Positions 37,101 through 50,700 of a stretch of 64,000 bases of DNA are shown here, in pieces; position 1 is the first letter of the stretch, and every line of letters begins with the position of its first letter. The stretch lies in the NCBI GenBank assembly GCA_035582835.1, contig JAYKAV010002574.1:209743-273742 (forward strand), written 5' to 3'. Made by a program: the position numbers and the translations under genes. Source of the stretch: Phoebastria nigripes (Eukaryota > Chordata > Aves > Procellariiformes > Diomedeidae). The notes under the pieces are model-generated. The model was not told the origin of the DNA. It ran no database searches and saw nothing but the letters and a program-made list of their open reading frames with translations.

Positions 37101-37194
37101 TTTTGTCAATGACACTGATCCGAAAGCCCACCTTGCTGATCTTTTTTCATGACTGAAATACCTGCACATTGCTTTAATTTTTATGTAAAGTTAT

Positions 37195-37470
37195 ACAGTG
37201 TTGACATATTCCGTAGTCGTTCTATGACAGGGCGGTACGAAAACCTTTCTTTCCATGCCTACCGAAGAAATCATTGGGGTTAAATGACAGGGCTCTACCA
37301 GTGATTTGCCTGTCACGGAGAACTGTAAATTGCAGCCTGTCTCCAGGATAGTGTTTAGACACATTCCGAGATTAATGGTTTTGCATAGACACTTTGGACT
37401 TCAAATGATTTTGAGATAAGCTCCATCAAGAAGATTCTTCCAGTTTGAACTCAGCTGAAATTGCTTTGCA
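37195..37470. promoter_or_regulatory. Candidate conserved noncoding element with three TGACAGG sites
   Basis: Non-repetitive sequence, with more CpG than its surroundings, carries TGACAGG at 37225-37231 and 37285-37291 and its complement CCTGTCA at 37309-37315. TGACAG is the core recognised by TALE homeodomain proteins (MEIS, PREP/PKNOX, TGIF families). A homeodomain-type ATTAATGG lies near 37371. Three matches within about 90 bp are more than I would expect by chance. There is no open frame of note and no repeat family is recognised. An enhancer role is an inference from motif clustering. Confidence 0.4.
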
Positions 37471-39428
37471 TTTTAGCTACATTTATATGAAACTTTGTTG
37501 GTACGGAACAGACAGTATCTGATATAAAAATGAAATGGTGTCTCATGTTCCAGACTACATAAAAATTTTCACCTCCAGCTTAACTCTTTGTGACAGATTT
37601 CTTTTTTTCTGGTAGTTCTTAACACTTTCAAATAACAGACAGCAATGAGACATCTTATTTACATGATTGAGCAGCCCATATCTTTTCTCTTAAAGGAGCA
37701 CAGCTTGGAAGGAAGGTCTGTATCCTAAATTTAGGGAAGAGGAAGCTAGGTGAGGTGAATGAATCACCTGGGAAAATATCTCCATTTGAGAATGTGCTAA
37801 TTCCTTCACTTTTCAGAACCTCAACTGATAATTGATATGTGTTCTGCAGTGAATGAGATATTATGATTCAGGAACTCTAACTTAAGAAGAAGGTAATAAT
37901 AAGGTTTCTTTTTTGTTTAATGTGGTAAAGAGAAAATGTTTATCAGAAGAATGCAACAAATGTAGACATTCCTTTTTCATGTGTTCTATAGTCTCCTGAT
38001 TAAAAAAAAAAAAGAGGAAGAAAACACCTTTATCATTATTATAAATCAGTTTTCAGCTCTTCTGAATATGTACTGAAAATTGTATGATTTCAGTAGAATA
38101 TTAGACAGTCAGATGCCACAGCACTGGCGGAGCCATGCGAGAACCAGCATGGCTGGGGGAAAAGGGGTAAAATATTTGTATCTTTCTTGTGAGTAACCTG
38201 TAGTTCACGTACGCGGCCTCTCCCTCTGGGCTGAGACAATCAGTCATTACTTAAACAGACTAGTCATTGTATCATTGACCAAATATACCCCACCAGAGTC
38301 TGACAGCTTGTGGCCTCCTTGTATTACCTGGAGCAGGAATCTTCCTGTCGGATGACACTGGATGTCTTCCCTGTTCACCTTAGTATTGGTGCGGTTATAT
38401 GACCTCAGGTTTCTGAGTTGTGTCATGTGATTAAAGGAGAATGAAAAGGTCTTTTCAAGGAAAAAAATGTAACTTTTCTTTTACAAATGATATGCAGATT
38501 TGTTCAAACATTTATAGAAACATCTTCATNATTTTTTAATTTCAGTGTTTAAGTTTTTACATACAATATTCGTGAATCTTGTTTATAATATTTGTGACTG
38601 AAACATTGATTAAGATATACAGAATACTGAGATGAAAACAGAGATGGATTTGAACAGCAGGTCAGAAGTTTATTAACTTAATGTACCAAACATTAAGTGG
38701 GGTCTGTGTGGGGAGTTACAGGACTCCCACCATAAAATCCCACAGCAAATGCATAGTGTCTTCAGTCAACCTGCCAGTGATTTGAACATTCCCTTTTTGT
38801 CCTCCATGGCAGGTAAATAAGGTACAAACTGGGCACTACGGCTAGCAAATATTTCACATCTCTGATTTGAAGGGCCAGGGTCCACCAGGAGAGTGCATGA
38901 AAATCCCCACTTCAGGGAGCAAACCAACTGCAATTTTATTCATAGTGAGCATGGGCCTCAGCCTCCTAGTGACTAATTAGCAGCCATATGCTTTAAAAGC
39001 CATTTAAAATAATAAAAAACTTTCTTCCATGACATTGTAAGACAAAAAGATCCAAACCGAACCAAACTGAAACCAATTTGGGTTTGATGGGAAAACGCTC
39101 TTCCTAGTTCCTGGGGGTGGCAATTGGTTAGAGCCACAAACAGCTACGGACCAAGCTCCTGCAGCAGCATGGTAGTCAGAGTAGGTGAAGCAACTAGAAG
39201 CAAGGGGCTTCTGAAGCCCTAGGGTGAAGATTAAATGGTTAATNTAGTAAACAAATTTATAAGCCACTATTCCCCTGTGATGGAGAGGTGAGGCCATCTT
39301 TCAGGAGGAGCCAGGTTTGTGTTACTCAGTGTGCATGATTCTCTCCTTTAGAAATTGAGTTGTTCACGTAATGAGGCAGACTGCCATTGCTTTCCATCAT
39401 TGAAAAATGGATAGACAAGCAATTATTT

Positions 39429-39465
39429 AACAAACAAACAAACAAACAAACAAAACAAAACAAAA
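39429..39465. repeat. (CAAA)n / (CAAAA)n microsatellite
   Basis: About five CAAA units grade into CAAAA units. Confidence 0.95.
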
Positions 39466-42269
39466 GGCAACCCAAAACACCACTTAATATATTAGTGTCA
39501 AAATATTTCAGTTATAATACCTTAACTTGTTTGTTTTAATGCAGCTATGGAAGGTATTTGACACCATTTTTTTTTTTCAACAACCAGAGCCAAGGTTTAC
39601 GAAAAATATAGAACACAAATAAGTGTATGTAAAAAATCCTGTTCTGAATGTTATTAGTGCATGCCACTTGCAAATGTCAGCAGTTATTTTTAGTGGAGAG
39701 CATTTGTAAGATCTGGCAGAGAACTCTTGAAATGTCAGGAGGGTAAGAGGAAGAAGCAAAGCACAAGCCAGATACATATACAAGTATGTTAGAGGATTGT
39801 AATAGTAAGTCTATCATTTTTTGAAAGACAAGATGAAGCTGTCTTGAAACTGACCCGATAGATCATAGTTCCCTTCCCATGTCATAGGTATCGTGCAGAC
39901 ATGACAAACTTCCTTGAATTTTTGAAAGAAGTTCGATTTCCTTATTATCTGAGGAAAGAGCTCATTCTCCCTCTTCCTCCTTGCTCATAGACAGATCGGT
40001 ATTGTTAAACAGTATATTGCACTCTACTTTTAAGAAATATGTGTTACACTTATGTAATTTCCTTCTGGTAGATCTATCATTGAGATTTGCCTCAAAATAT
40101 CTATCTATCTCTATCTTACATGTATTAAAAAAATACACATTCAAACCCCACTGTAAGTTATAAAGGGAAGGGCAATTCTTTGACAGCATTGTTCACAAGC
40201 TCAGTGATAGTGTTGTTCAGTGCTGTTATCGTTTTGCTTGATACAGGAATGGCTGTAGACTTGCCAGGTATACTCTATTAACAGTATTTTCACAGTGAAA
40301 GATGGGTCAGATTTGTATGCAGCAGTATTTCAAGCATATCCTTCATCTCATGCATGGTTCTAATTTTCTCTACTGTTTCTTATAACTCTATTTATTGATT
40401 TCTGCTTGCATATAACCAGGAAAGCTGCTGAGCCATTATTGGGGCAAAACTTGATAGGATTAAATAATTTAGTTTTTCATTTGTGCAGGAATAGCACTTT
40501 CTTCTTTAATAAACATTGTACTCACGGATTTCATGTCATCCAAGCTGAAGTATGACATTTTCACTTACAGGTTATGTAGGGTTCTTTGTTTGCTAATTGT
40601 TGTTTTTTCCCAAAGCCTCATACCTAGTTCCCATTGTAAAGTAAGTCCTGTGTCCTCCACACCAATCAGTGCTGGCGTCTTTGCATCAGAACTCTGTCCT
40701 CGGAAATCAGTTTGAATCCCTACAATTATTAAGGTCCCCTTGGGCAGACCCCAGACTTTGGGGTCACCAGGAACAGAAAGCCTCCCATCCCTTTCCTATT
40801 ATCCTCTTGTCATTGATTGTTGGGAAATTGTGGGAGGTATAGCTCTAGGGCACTAACTTCTTTTGAATCATTTTACGGATGTTACATACTTTATTGCTTT
40901 CTTGGTTTACAGGAAAGATAATTTTCATCCTTTAAAAGTATATCAGGTTATGGAAAATTACACTCAGAGTTGGAGATAAAATGGACCAGCCGGGTAAACA
41001 AATGACATACTAATGGCCAAAAAACAACTCTGAGTCCTCTTCTATTGCAGTGCATATTGTGAGAATGAAAATACAGGATTTATTGATAGGGCAATTTATT
41101 TCTGCCTACAATAGAAATGACAGGACTGACCATGATGGAAAATGGAAAAGCAGAATAAGCAGTAGCTTAACTGCATTAATGCAATTAACAATTTTAAGTA
41201 TATGTGATGCATTTTTCCTGTTTCCAAGCAATTTTAAAAGTTATTTTCCAGAGTTCCCTTAAAAATATGTAACAAGTAAAAATTCCACTCTCTGCCTAAT
41301 CCTGGAGGATGTAAATAAAATAAATAAGGTCAATAAGGAAGCTTAAGGGACACTGTCAAACACATCCAAAATTTGACCTAACGTAAAAAAAAAAAAAAGT
41401 TATATTTTTATATATGCTCTGAGCCTGAGAATCCTGCCAAAATTAAAGTTCCAGTACAAAAAAAAATCCCAGCTAGGCAGCCAGCTCACATTAATGCAAT
41501 TCCTTCTTTGCATTTGCAGGTAAATCTCCTTTATCTACTTACTCCCTTCTTGTGCTAAATACTTCAATACACAAATACAACATTCTGAAGCATTTACAGT
41601 CTAACTCTCCTTTGCTCTATTACAATAATACAGCAGGCAGATAGTTAGAAGACTTGTATGTTCCCAAAGAAAAGTCTACTATTATGAAAATATTTGTGCA
41701 AATTAAGTCAATGTTGTGAATTTATTTTACAAGTCTAATGTAAAACAGTGTTTTCCTTCTTTGTATAATTATTATGTGAGATTTCAGCTACTTAATATCA
41801 AAATCTTTGGATAAATACTGGTTTTGGTTTAGAGCTGTATGATGCAATGAACTACAGAAAAAGGAAAAAAAGACACAATACAAGACCATTTCTTTTTGTT
41901 GCATGTTATTCATACAGAATATTACAAGTTTTATTATTGATGAAGCTAAGAATGAAAGAAGATAGATGTCAGAAGGCAGCTCCTTTTGTACTGGTGTGAA
42001 AGAAAAATGGCTCACATAAAAACAAATAAACCTGGAACTATAAAAATACTGAATATAAAAGCATTTTTTGTGGGAAGGCAGGAATTTTTTTTTTTTTAAT
42101 GGGGAATGGATAATGGCATAAGAAGGATACAGAAATTGCCAAAGTCAAAGTACTGTTTCAAGAAAAAATATTAAGAGGCAAAACCAGGGCAGGGCAAAAT
42201 TAAAAATAAAATAGCAACCTGAGTTTAGGATGTAAATCCATATTCAAATCCTTTATAGTAGAGTTGATA

Positions 42270-42400
42270 TTTGAAAAGTGCTTAACACTCAAGATTTCCC
42301 ATTGAGATCAGTATTTTAGAACACTAGGGTCCTAAGAACCTGAGCACGAATATAGACATTTAACTGGAGGCTCCTATTTTTGTGACTCTTGATTAATATC
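42270..42400. repeat. Possible ancient amniote dispersed repeat
   Basis: 'gcttaacactcaagatttcc' followed by 'cattgagatcagta' and 'cctaagaacctgag' resembles an old amniote repeat with GCTTAACTCCCATTGAAATCA-type text. Similarity is weak and no family is assigned. Confidence 0.3.
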
Positions 42401-43569
42401 TAAATAAATAAGGCAATATGAAAAAATAAGGCAATATAAAATGTAGGGGAAGGATTTGTGGTGGGAGAGTGCTATGTTTTTCATCTGAATCCATGGAGAA
42501 CCAAGAGCGAGAGACTTAGGAAATTTTAAGTTGGCATTACCAAGCAGATCTAGTTACCAGGAAGGATGGACAGGAGACTGTCACTTTTCAAAACATGTTG
42601 TCTTGGAAAATAAATCAGAGATTAATTAAGAAGGCCACAAGTGACGAAATGTGGGGGAAAACCTGATTATGACGTGCTGGAGCTCAAGGAAGTCTAGAGA
42701 GGGGGAGCCAAAATAGAAAGAAAAAAAATGCCATAGTGGGGAAAAAAAATCCAGTATGCAGAGTTCATATGAAGGCAGAATTTGTTCTTCAAAAAATGCT
42801 AGTCTAGCACGCTGTTATTTGCCTACACATTTTGAGCACTGCATAGGTCATGATTACAAAATACAGATATTTGCAAGATACATGTCCGTGATGTGAATAT
42901 GTAGTATTATAAGTAACTGAGAGACTTAGGGCTATGAATCTCCTCTTTTTCTCTCCCATATGTCATTCCTGATCTTTACTTGACCAAATAAGTTATGAAT
43001 ATATCTTAGAATTGCTTGAATCTGAAAAGAAAAAAAAAAAAGATAGAAAAGCCTTTGGAGAATTCTTATACATAAATTTGCAGAATTTTTAGTGTGCCAT
43101 TTTGCAGTTTAGCAGATTGGCTTTCGAGGCACTTGGCCCACACTAATCTTTGAACCTAACAGAAAAAGAACACTGCTGTTGCGTTTGTATCTCAGCACAG
43201 TGGATATATATATTGCTGACAAGCTGGATATTTTGGTTTTTCTCAGGGAGTTCAGACACTGCTAATAACTTGGTGACGAAACAATTAAATATGAATATAG
43301 TGTTATTTAGCTTGTCAAACAAAAGGCACACAGCATCATTTTAATTCCCAAAAGAATCAGAATTGTGAAACGGTCTGAGCATGTATTTGTCCAGCCCACC
43401 TACCTGCTGTGGCTACTCATTGCAATCTTTAGTATGTACTGTACTTCTGTTGATCTTGTGAAACTAGAAAAATTTTCTTCGAGAAAATGTAATAGACAGT
43501 AGACTGGTTCCTTCTGAGATGTCAAATACCTACTTTATTATAGCGAGAAAGTGACAGTCAATTTAAACC

Positions 43570-43680
43570 AGAATTTATTGAGAACATTAAGAGCTGGAAG
43601 GGCTTTGGCTAATCACTGTAATGTCCCCAACAAATGGTAAATGAAAGCATGAGGAAATTGAGTTAACACAAGTTAAAAGT
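43570..43680 (-). repeat. Weak MIR-like antisense fragment
   Basis: 'gaggaaattgag' followed at suitable spacing by 'aagttaaaagttcacat' resembles antisense MIR (GAGGAAACTGAG, AAGTTAAGTAACTTG). This is a low-confidence reading. Confidence 0.25.
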
Positions 43681-45451
43681 TCACATACTTACTGAATTAC
43701 ATTAACAAACCTACAACCTAATTAAATTATCTAAAACTACTCATTTCAGTCTGTCCTGTTATACTAGTGAATGCATATGATGGTATTTTCCTAGACGCAT
43801 AGCAGTTGACAGGTTTAGCATGAGTCAGATAAAAAGCTAATGAACAAGATCAAAGGATGAATTATTTACTAATGTGCAATATTCTGAATAGTTATACTCA
43901 ATGAAGAGAAGAGTTTTGCGTTGGTGCTTGTTTATATCCTTCATATTTGTAACTTAAAAAATCAGTATTGTCCCAACTAGAATACATGGATAAAATGTAT
44001 CCATTTTGCCTCCCTTACAGAATTTTTCGGGGGGAAAGGCTAGAGAGGGTAAAGTAGCACACAATATGTATGTGTCCATAGACATGTATTTCAGGTATGC
44101 TAATATCCCTTAAAATTGCGAAAGGTGTATTACTGGTTTATGTACCATTACACTACTTCACGAAGATCCTTTTACATGCCTAGATTTTATAGTAAGATAT
44201 AACATTTAAGATCATGTTTTCTGAGTTTCTATGTTGTCTTACTGGAATAATCTTTCAATTATTTTTCTTTGAATTTAAAATAAAGGGATAAAAATACTCC
44301 ACTAGTATAACTGGCAAATTTCCTACACTCTCTCCTACAGATTCAAGTTTTATTGAAAATACAATGGTTAAAGAAACTTTGTGTGGTTTCAGCTTATGGC
44401 ATAGTAATTTGTATTTGAAAACAATAGGCAGATCTTTGAGTATCTATGAGAAATTTGATTCAGTAGTCAGATAACATCATGTACATGCAGTAGAATTCTC
44501 ACTTCTAGCAGCACATGGGGCTGTTTCAAGAGACGAACTTCTGGATAGTGAACAGCAGAAATTTTTGCAATTTGCAGAGTTTTTGGGTTTATGCATTTGC
44601 TGGCTTTGCTTCCTTGAAATGAAGAAAATCACATAGGATACCGCTCAATCCTTTGGCTAACCACAGAGGACAGAACCACCATCTGAACACCTTTTCCTGG
44701 GAAAAGTCAGCATCAGCACCATAGAGGAGTCATCTCTGTCACCTAACACACAAATGCATAAGGAAAGTTATTGATGATGGCAGAAGAAAGAGACAGTTTT
44801 CAGCTCTAGCCGGAAAAAAAAAAGTGATGGTATGACTGTAATAAAGTATCAAGATGGCATTCCAGCAACATTCAAAATTGGATGTATCCCACAGGAAGTT
44901 TAATCTTTTATTTCATCTTGAGAATGCATTCTTCTCCCCAACCGTTACTTAGAAAAATAGTTGCTTTTCAGAGAGAAATATGGTGTCACACTTTTGTTTC
45001 TAACTGCTTACTAAAAGCGAAAAGCAAACATACAAATGAAATTTTTTTTCCCACCCTCAGAGAAATAACTATTTTATGAAATGAGAGGACTGTCCACTCC
45101 TATTTAATACTTCTAAATGCTTGTCTACTAAAAAGAAAGGACATCCTTGACTGTTTATTGCTGACATCAAGATTAGAGTCAAGAAATTATGTCAGTTTGG
45201 CTTCTGTAAAAGGACACCTTCTAAAATTCATAGCAATCATTCTTAAGTTTCCTCCCTGATGATTAGTTTAACGTTAAGACTTACTGACAAAGAAACAAAA
45301 AGCATTATCCTTTTTTTCCCCAAAATATTTGATACTTTACTATTTCTCCATTTAAGTTTTAGTTTTAAACTCTATCAAAGGTAATATATGTATTTGAAAT
45401 AAATAATAATTTTCTGTGTAGCAAAGAACTGCTAGTTTTGATGCTGGTGTT

Positions 45452-45479
45452 CACACACACACACACGCACACACACACC
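45452..45479. repeat. (CA)n microsatellite
   Basis: Fourteen dinucleotide units with one G interruption at 45467. Confidence 0.97.
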
Positions 45480-46039
45480 AAACAGACAAACCAACAAAAA
45501 ATAAACACCCTACACTATAAATAGCATACTTTGGCATTTGGGGATAGCTTGAAACCAGCTTCAGGGAAGCCTATGAAAATAAGCATAGGTTTACTTCTTG
45601 TAAATGCAGAAACACCTTCATTTAAAATTGAGACATTTGTGTATGTTCTCCCTCTTTAGACAGATAAAATCCCATCAATTTCTCAGTCAAAAGTGAATGG
45701 AAGATAAAAGTCTCTGGGAGCACAGACCAGCTTAGAAAGCCCATCACAGCCTAAGATGACCAAACCTAGAGTAACTTTCAAATTGCTATTGTACTATAAA
45801 AGCATGAAGAATTATTCCAGAGAATGATCATTTTGGAGGGTTTTTTTCTTTCAATCTGAATGCAAGGGGTTGTTTTTAATGAATGAGAAGAAGGAAAGAA
45901 TTATATGTTATGGCTCTGAAATGCTTTCTGAAATTCCAGCATCTGTAACAGGTAATCAAATTCCTTTCACTTTAGCTGTAAGCTGCTCGCCCTTGGTGAT
46001 GAATGCCACATATCTTACAGTCCTTATCCGCCTCTCTGC

Positions 46040-46115
46040 TAAATTCAGCGCTGGTGAAAATTCCAGTGAAATCAATGTGGTTATCCTGACAGAAAGCTGG
46101 ACTAATGCAATGAAG
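46040..46115. repeat. Probable ancient palindromic amniote repeat fragment
   Basis: 'aaattcagcgctggtgaaaa' followed by 'ttccagtgaaatcaatgtgg' and 'ttatcctgac' reads like one arm of an old amniote repeat typified by AATTCAGCCCTGGTGTAAAT and CAGTGAAATCAATGGAGTTA. I recognise the pattern but not a firm family name. It lies in the 96-codon open frame at 45870-46160, whose product is unrecognised. Confidence 0.4.
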
Positions 46116-47750
46116 GAACAAGCTCTAAAACTCAAAGTTCCTTACATGGCTGTCAAGTAAAAATAGTTACTGCTTTTAAAAACATTTTGCAAAAGTTGTT
46201 TGTAGATATTTTAATGGAATTTTCCAAGGTCTTTTAGCTTACTACTTTTTCCTTTAGAATGTCCAAGTGTAGGTCAAAATACCTTTCACTTCACCCTCAC
46301 TGGCATATATGCTATAAATCTTTGTGCTTTCACCACATTATGCAGTTGCTTTTGCTCCTGTGAATCCCACATAATACAGAAAAAAATATTTTCCAATATA
46401 TAGGTTATATTAAAGCAATAGCATATAGTAGGTCAGATTTCTTACGAGTAAATTCTAATAATGGCTTACATAAAAATGAGAGTATCTGTTTCTCTCAGCT
46501 TTGAATTTAAGAACTATTGCAGTATCTATAAGTATCTCTGATTGCTGCATAGGCATTCATCATGCTGAAATGATTTGCCATGCCTAAACAAGCTTGAACA
46601 ATATGAAATTTTAAAGATACTGCTGTAAACCCATTCTTTAATTTTACTAAAATAATGAAAAGCATATATTACTTTAGTTTACAAAACATTGAAATGCTAA
46701 TTCATATNAAGTGTTTATTTTCTACACATATATTGCATTGTTATATGGGGTATTAAAAGCTGTTCCTCTTTTTACATTTTCAGTTTTTTCTTTTTTATCT
46801 GTTTTGCAATACGAATTTCTAAAATGCATGGACTCGTTAAAATTTTACCAAAGTTTCTAGACATTATCATCGACTTAGGCTTTCTGATACAAGAATATTG
46901 AATATTGAACATATTCAACACGAGTTAAATAAGAATATTTGTTGTCGACAAGCAACAGTGAAGGAGCAATTTAAATANGCAACATCTATGTATGTTCAGA
47001 TAAAGGATGGAATTAAAATAAGAAAATTACACAAGAAACTAGAGATAGGCCCAAATTATTAGTAGGTAAATAGAAAATTTTAGCATAACTAGAACAAAGT
47101 AATTGAGATGAAAATTCTTTTAAATTACTATATTCTAACAGAGGAAAACTATTTCACCATTATTTATGAAAATCAAGTTATAGCCAACTATGAATTCTGT
47201 TTATTAATTTTCTAACTGCCTTTTAGGCACCTTTTTGTTATCCAAAATTAAACATTCAATTCTGTCTTAATTTTTCTCAGCAATGGAACTTTTCTTTTTA
47301 GAAAAAGACTGTCCAGGACCACTACTATAATATTGAGGAGTGCAATGAGTTTGATATGACAATTTCCTTTTTGCATATTATATTACTTTTCTCTTTTGAT
47401 AGAATGCATTTTGCATGCAATGTCAGGTTGCTTTTGGTGGGATTCTATCCAGATATCATGTTATTTCCACAATCACCATTCAGTGTATCTCAGCAAATGG
47501 CTTCTCTTTTTTTTGTTGTTTTTTTAATTAATATAGTTTCATATTTTTCTCTTTTTTTTTTTTTTCCTCCAGCACTTTTCTCATCCCTAGAGAGCTCTTT
47601 TCCTCCAAAATTGCCTATATGCAGTTACTGGGATTGAGAGGTAGCTTTTGGAGTTCATTCTCTATTAGTGTAGAGTTACTCAGGTGTATGAGATCCCTGA
47701 GTATCACTATTTTTTTTACTTATTAATAGAAATTTATGGAAAAGTATTTT

Positions 47751-47789
47751 GGGTTTGGTTTGGGGGGGGGGGGGTGTTGTTTTTTTTTT
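47751..47789. repeat. G13 run followed by T-rich tract
   Basis: Thirteen consecutive G (47762-47774) are followed by GT-rich and T-homopolymer sequence. Confidence 0.9.
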
Positions 47790-50700
47790 CCAAAAGTACA
47801 TCTAACATTTAAACACATAATTTATATGGATTTACACTGGGAATTATATGATGAACTACTATTCCTGCTTTGGGAATTTCTGTGAGAACATTCAAGGGGT
47901 TTGGCTAGTAAATTCAATTACCTAGCTGTAGTGACAGGAATGCAGAGAATTGCATATGCAAAGATCACCGTGATTTACTAAAGTAAGAATTCAGTCTGAG
48001 ATGCTTATCCGCACAGATTTTCCTGACAGATGTATATACTTCTACTGCTTTTAATGGGACTTGTTGTGGGACTCGGGATTGATTCTGCAGCATTTACGTA
48101 ACTAAACTCATAGTAAACAAACTGGAAGCTTTTTAAGCATACGGACTGCGTTACTGATATCTGAACATATTTTCTTTTTGTTTTAAATATACCAGTGGTT
48201 TTTAAAATAAACTTATTTTTCATGTAGTAAACATCCAACCTTATGTTGTCACTTTCAGACCATGAAGTCTGAAGAGATGTTATGAAACCAAGTTCTTTGT
48301 TATCACATAAGGCCACAGTTAATAATTCAGAATAATAACATATTACAGAGCGTATTTGATTCTCAAAATGAATACAGCTGCCTGTTAAGCACTGGAGCTC
48401 TTTGTCCTGTAAGTTCTTAGCATGTACCATACCAGTATGCTATAGCTGGAGATGATATTAATATTAATGAAGAATGGAAGCTGAGATATAGTGACTCTCA
48501 TTCTTTCCCCAGCCCCCTACAAGCTAAATCCATTAGTATAGATAGATCAGCATTAATAAACAAGGAGGACAAAATAGCTCTCAATGCAGGGACAGTTTTG
48601 TGTGACCTTTGGTACGATAAGCTTGTAGTTGGTCATTGTGATGCTCTGAGTTGACCTATGCAGCAATGTTAAATCTGATGTAACCACAGAGAAATATTAT
48701 TGGTGCTTCATGGGCAACTTCAGTGTTTCAAGCTGCTGAGCTTTAGGGGAAAGAAGTGTTGAGCCTTCCTGTTTGTATATTGTTATACTGATCACAAAAG
48801 GGTTTAATCCAGGGATCTCAAGTGTAAATCTGTAGAAAATTAGTTGTCAGGGTCATTAGGGAAAAGATGCAGTTTATTGCTTTGTATTAAAAATGAGTAC
48901 TTTTAATATGCTGTGCTATTCATAAAGGCAATACTGACTCAGGATCCAACTTGTTTCTGGACATCTACCAGAAGAATTATTTTTAATTGTTAAGGCTCAA
49001 CATAGTCCCAACAGATTTCAGCAACTAAAGAATTACTCATCTCCTGATCAAGTTTATGCTTCTAGACACTGAGAAATTGCTTGGAGATTAAAAACACTAA
49101 AAACACTAAACTCTTGATGCATTACAGGTCTGCTGAGAACACTGTTTTCATGAGCTTTGAGAGCTGCAAAACTTTCAGAACTTTTTTTTTTTCAGTCTAT
49201 GGTTGAAAAAAAAAAACCATATAACATATTATTGGTTTAATTCAGTTCTAAGATTACACAAATGAAGCTTTAAATGTAGCTTCCACATCTACCATTTTAT
49301 AAAGCTTCTGTCTGGATACCGCATGGCCAGATAGAGGAGTTGTGAATAATTATGAGCATCCCAGAAAAGTGACTAAAGCATGCTTGCATTTTAGCGTGTG
49401 TATAGCAGTAGAAATGACCATACTTACAGTATATTAATACTTCAAATCACAATTCATACTTGTAACTCACAAGGTAATTAACTGTTGTAAAAGAAGGCTG
49501 TAAAAGAGGCGAGTACTAATTTTTAAGTGATGTTTAAGTAAACTTTGTGCAAAGCTGCAGGCAGAGTATAGTGAGCATAAGAGCAGGGCTAGGTGTGATC
49601 CCNTGAACCAGGATTTAGAGTGCTAATCTCACTTCTTTCCCAAAACTGTTTCACGTATACAGCTACTCTAGCAATTTTAAATGCATACATTTCTAGTTAC
49701 GCTCTTCTGAGTATGTGCTTTTTGCGTGCAGCCATCAACAACATTGCATTTGTGCAGCCTGAGAGAGGTACCTGTGTCTTTATTCAGCATAGTAACTTAA
49801 ACAGTATTGGTTTATGGTTAAACAGTCTTTGAAAACCCTGCACTCCAGAAGATTCCCAAGCCTTCCAGGAATTGCATTTCCAGTTTTATCCCAGTCCTAG
49901 CCTGAGACATTTTTTTTTTTTCACAACAGCTGAACTTGTCTTTGTTTTTTCAACTGCCACAACACCTCCCTGTCCCCAACATTAATATTCTTGGTTGATG
50001 TGGGGAAATATGGACATAGTCCTACTCCAGATTGCAGCGAGAACCTGAACTATGACAGGGACAGGGAGGAAATCCTGCCGTATTTGTAACCATGAATCTG
50101 TCACTAGGTGATACAGCTGGGCTCTGAAGAAATTTCTCAGTGTGTATTTTCCCTCTTATGCATTATTAATGCTGCTTTTTAGATGCAGTCTAGCTTCCCC
50201 TCCTTTTTTTCCGCCAATATTTCTGTTTGCTTTAGTATCTGGACTCTAGCTATCTGCTTTGGCTGGCTGATAGAGACTGCTGTTTGGAAACTCATCGTCT
50301 CACCAGGATACTTGACTGTTCCTGAAGCACCATCTCTACTGTAGGAGGAAGGGCAGTGCCCTTCCCTGGGTTGAGTCAGCAAGAGCTGTGGTAAATATTT
50401 TTCAACTGAAAATATATGATTTGTTATATCTTTAAGGGCTAAAATTGATCTAGATTACAAAAGACAAATACAGATCTAAAGGAAAGAAGTAAAATGTCAT
50501 TAACATTGATAAAGTGAGACACAGATAAATTTATGTATTCTGTATCCCTTTCCATTCCATTCTAATCTGCCGAAAAACTTAGGCATGCTCTAGAGGTAAA
50601 CATATAGCTCAAACCACAAAAAAACTCACTTTGTTAATTTTAAGGCATTTCAAATTAAAACCATGTTAACTTCAGAAACACTACATCAAGAGAACTTCTC

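Larger units (their letters stand above)
32040..37190. other. AT-rich noncoding DNA with homopolymers
   Basis: No gene is recognised. It holds the T39 and A24 tracts and a C-rich tract (listed separately). Opposed open frames at 35382-35768 match no family I recognise. Confidence 0.6.
37471..45450. other. AT-rich noncoding DNA
   Basis: No gene is recognised. A CAAA microsatellite lies at 39429-39465, an 18-bp-period duplication at 42406-42437 and a possible ancient repeat near 42270-42400. N bases lie at 38530 and 39244. Confidence 0.6.

Noticed and set aside
48005..48430. 141-codon minus-strand open frame
   Set aside because: The product is unrecognised, with no signal peptide, membrane segment or splice context. 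The surroundings look like ordinary AT-rich intergenic DNA.
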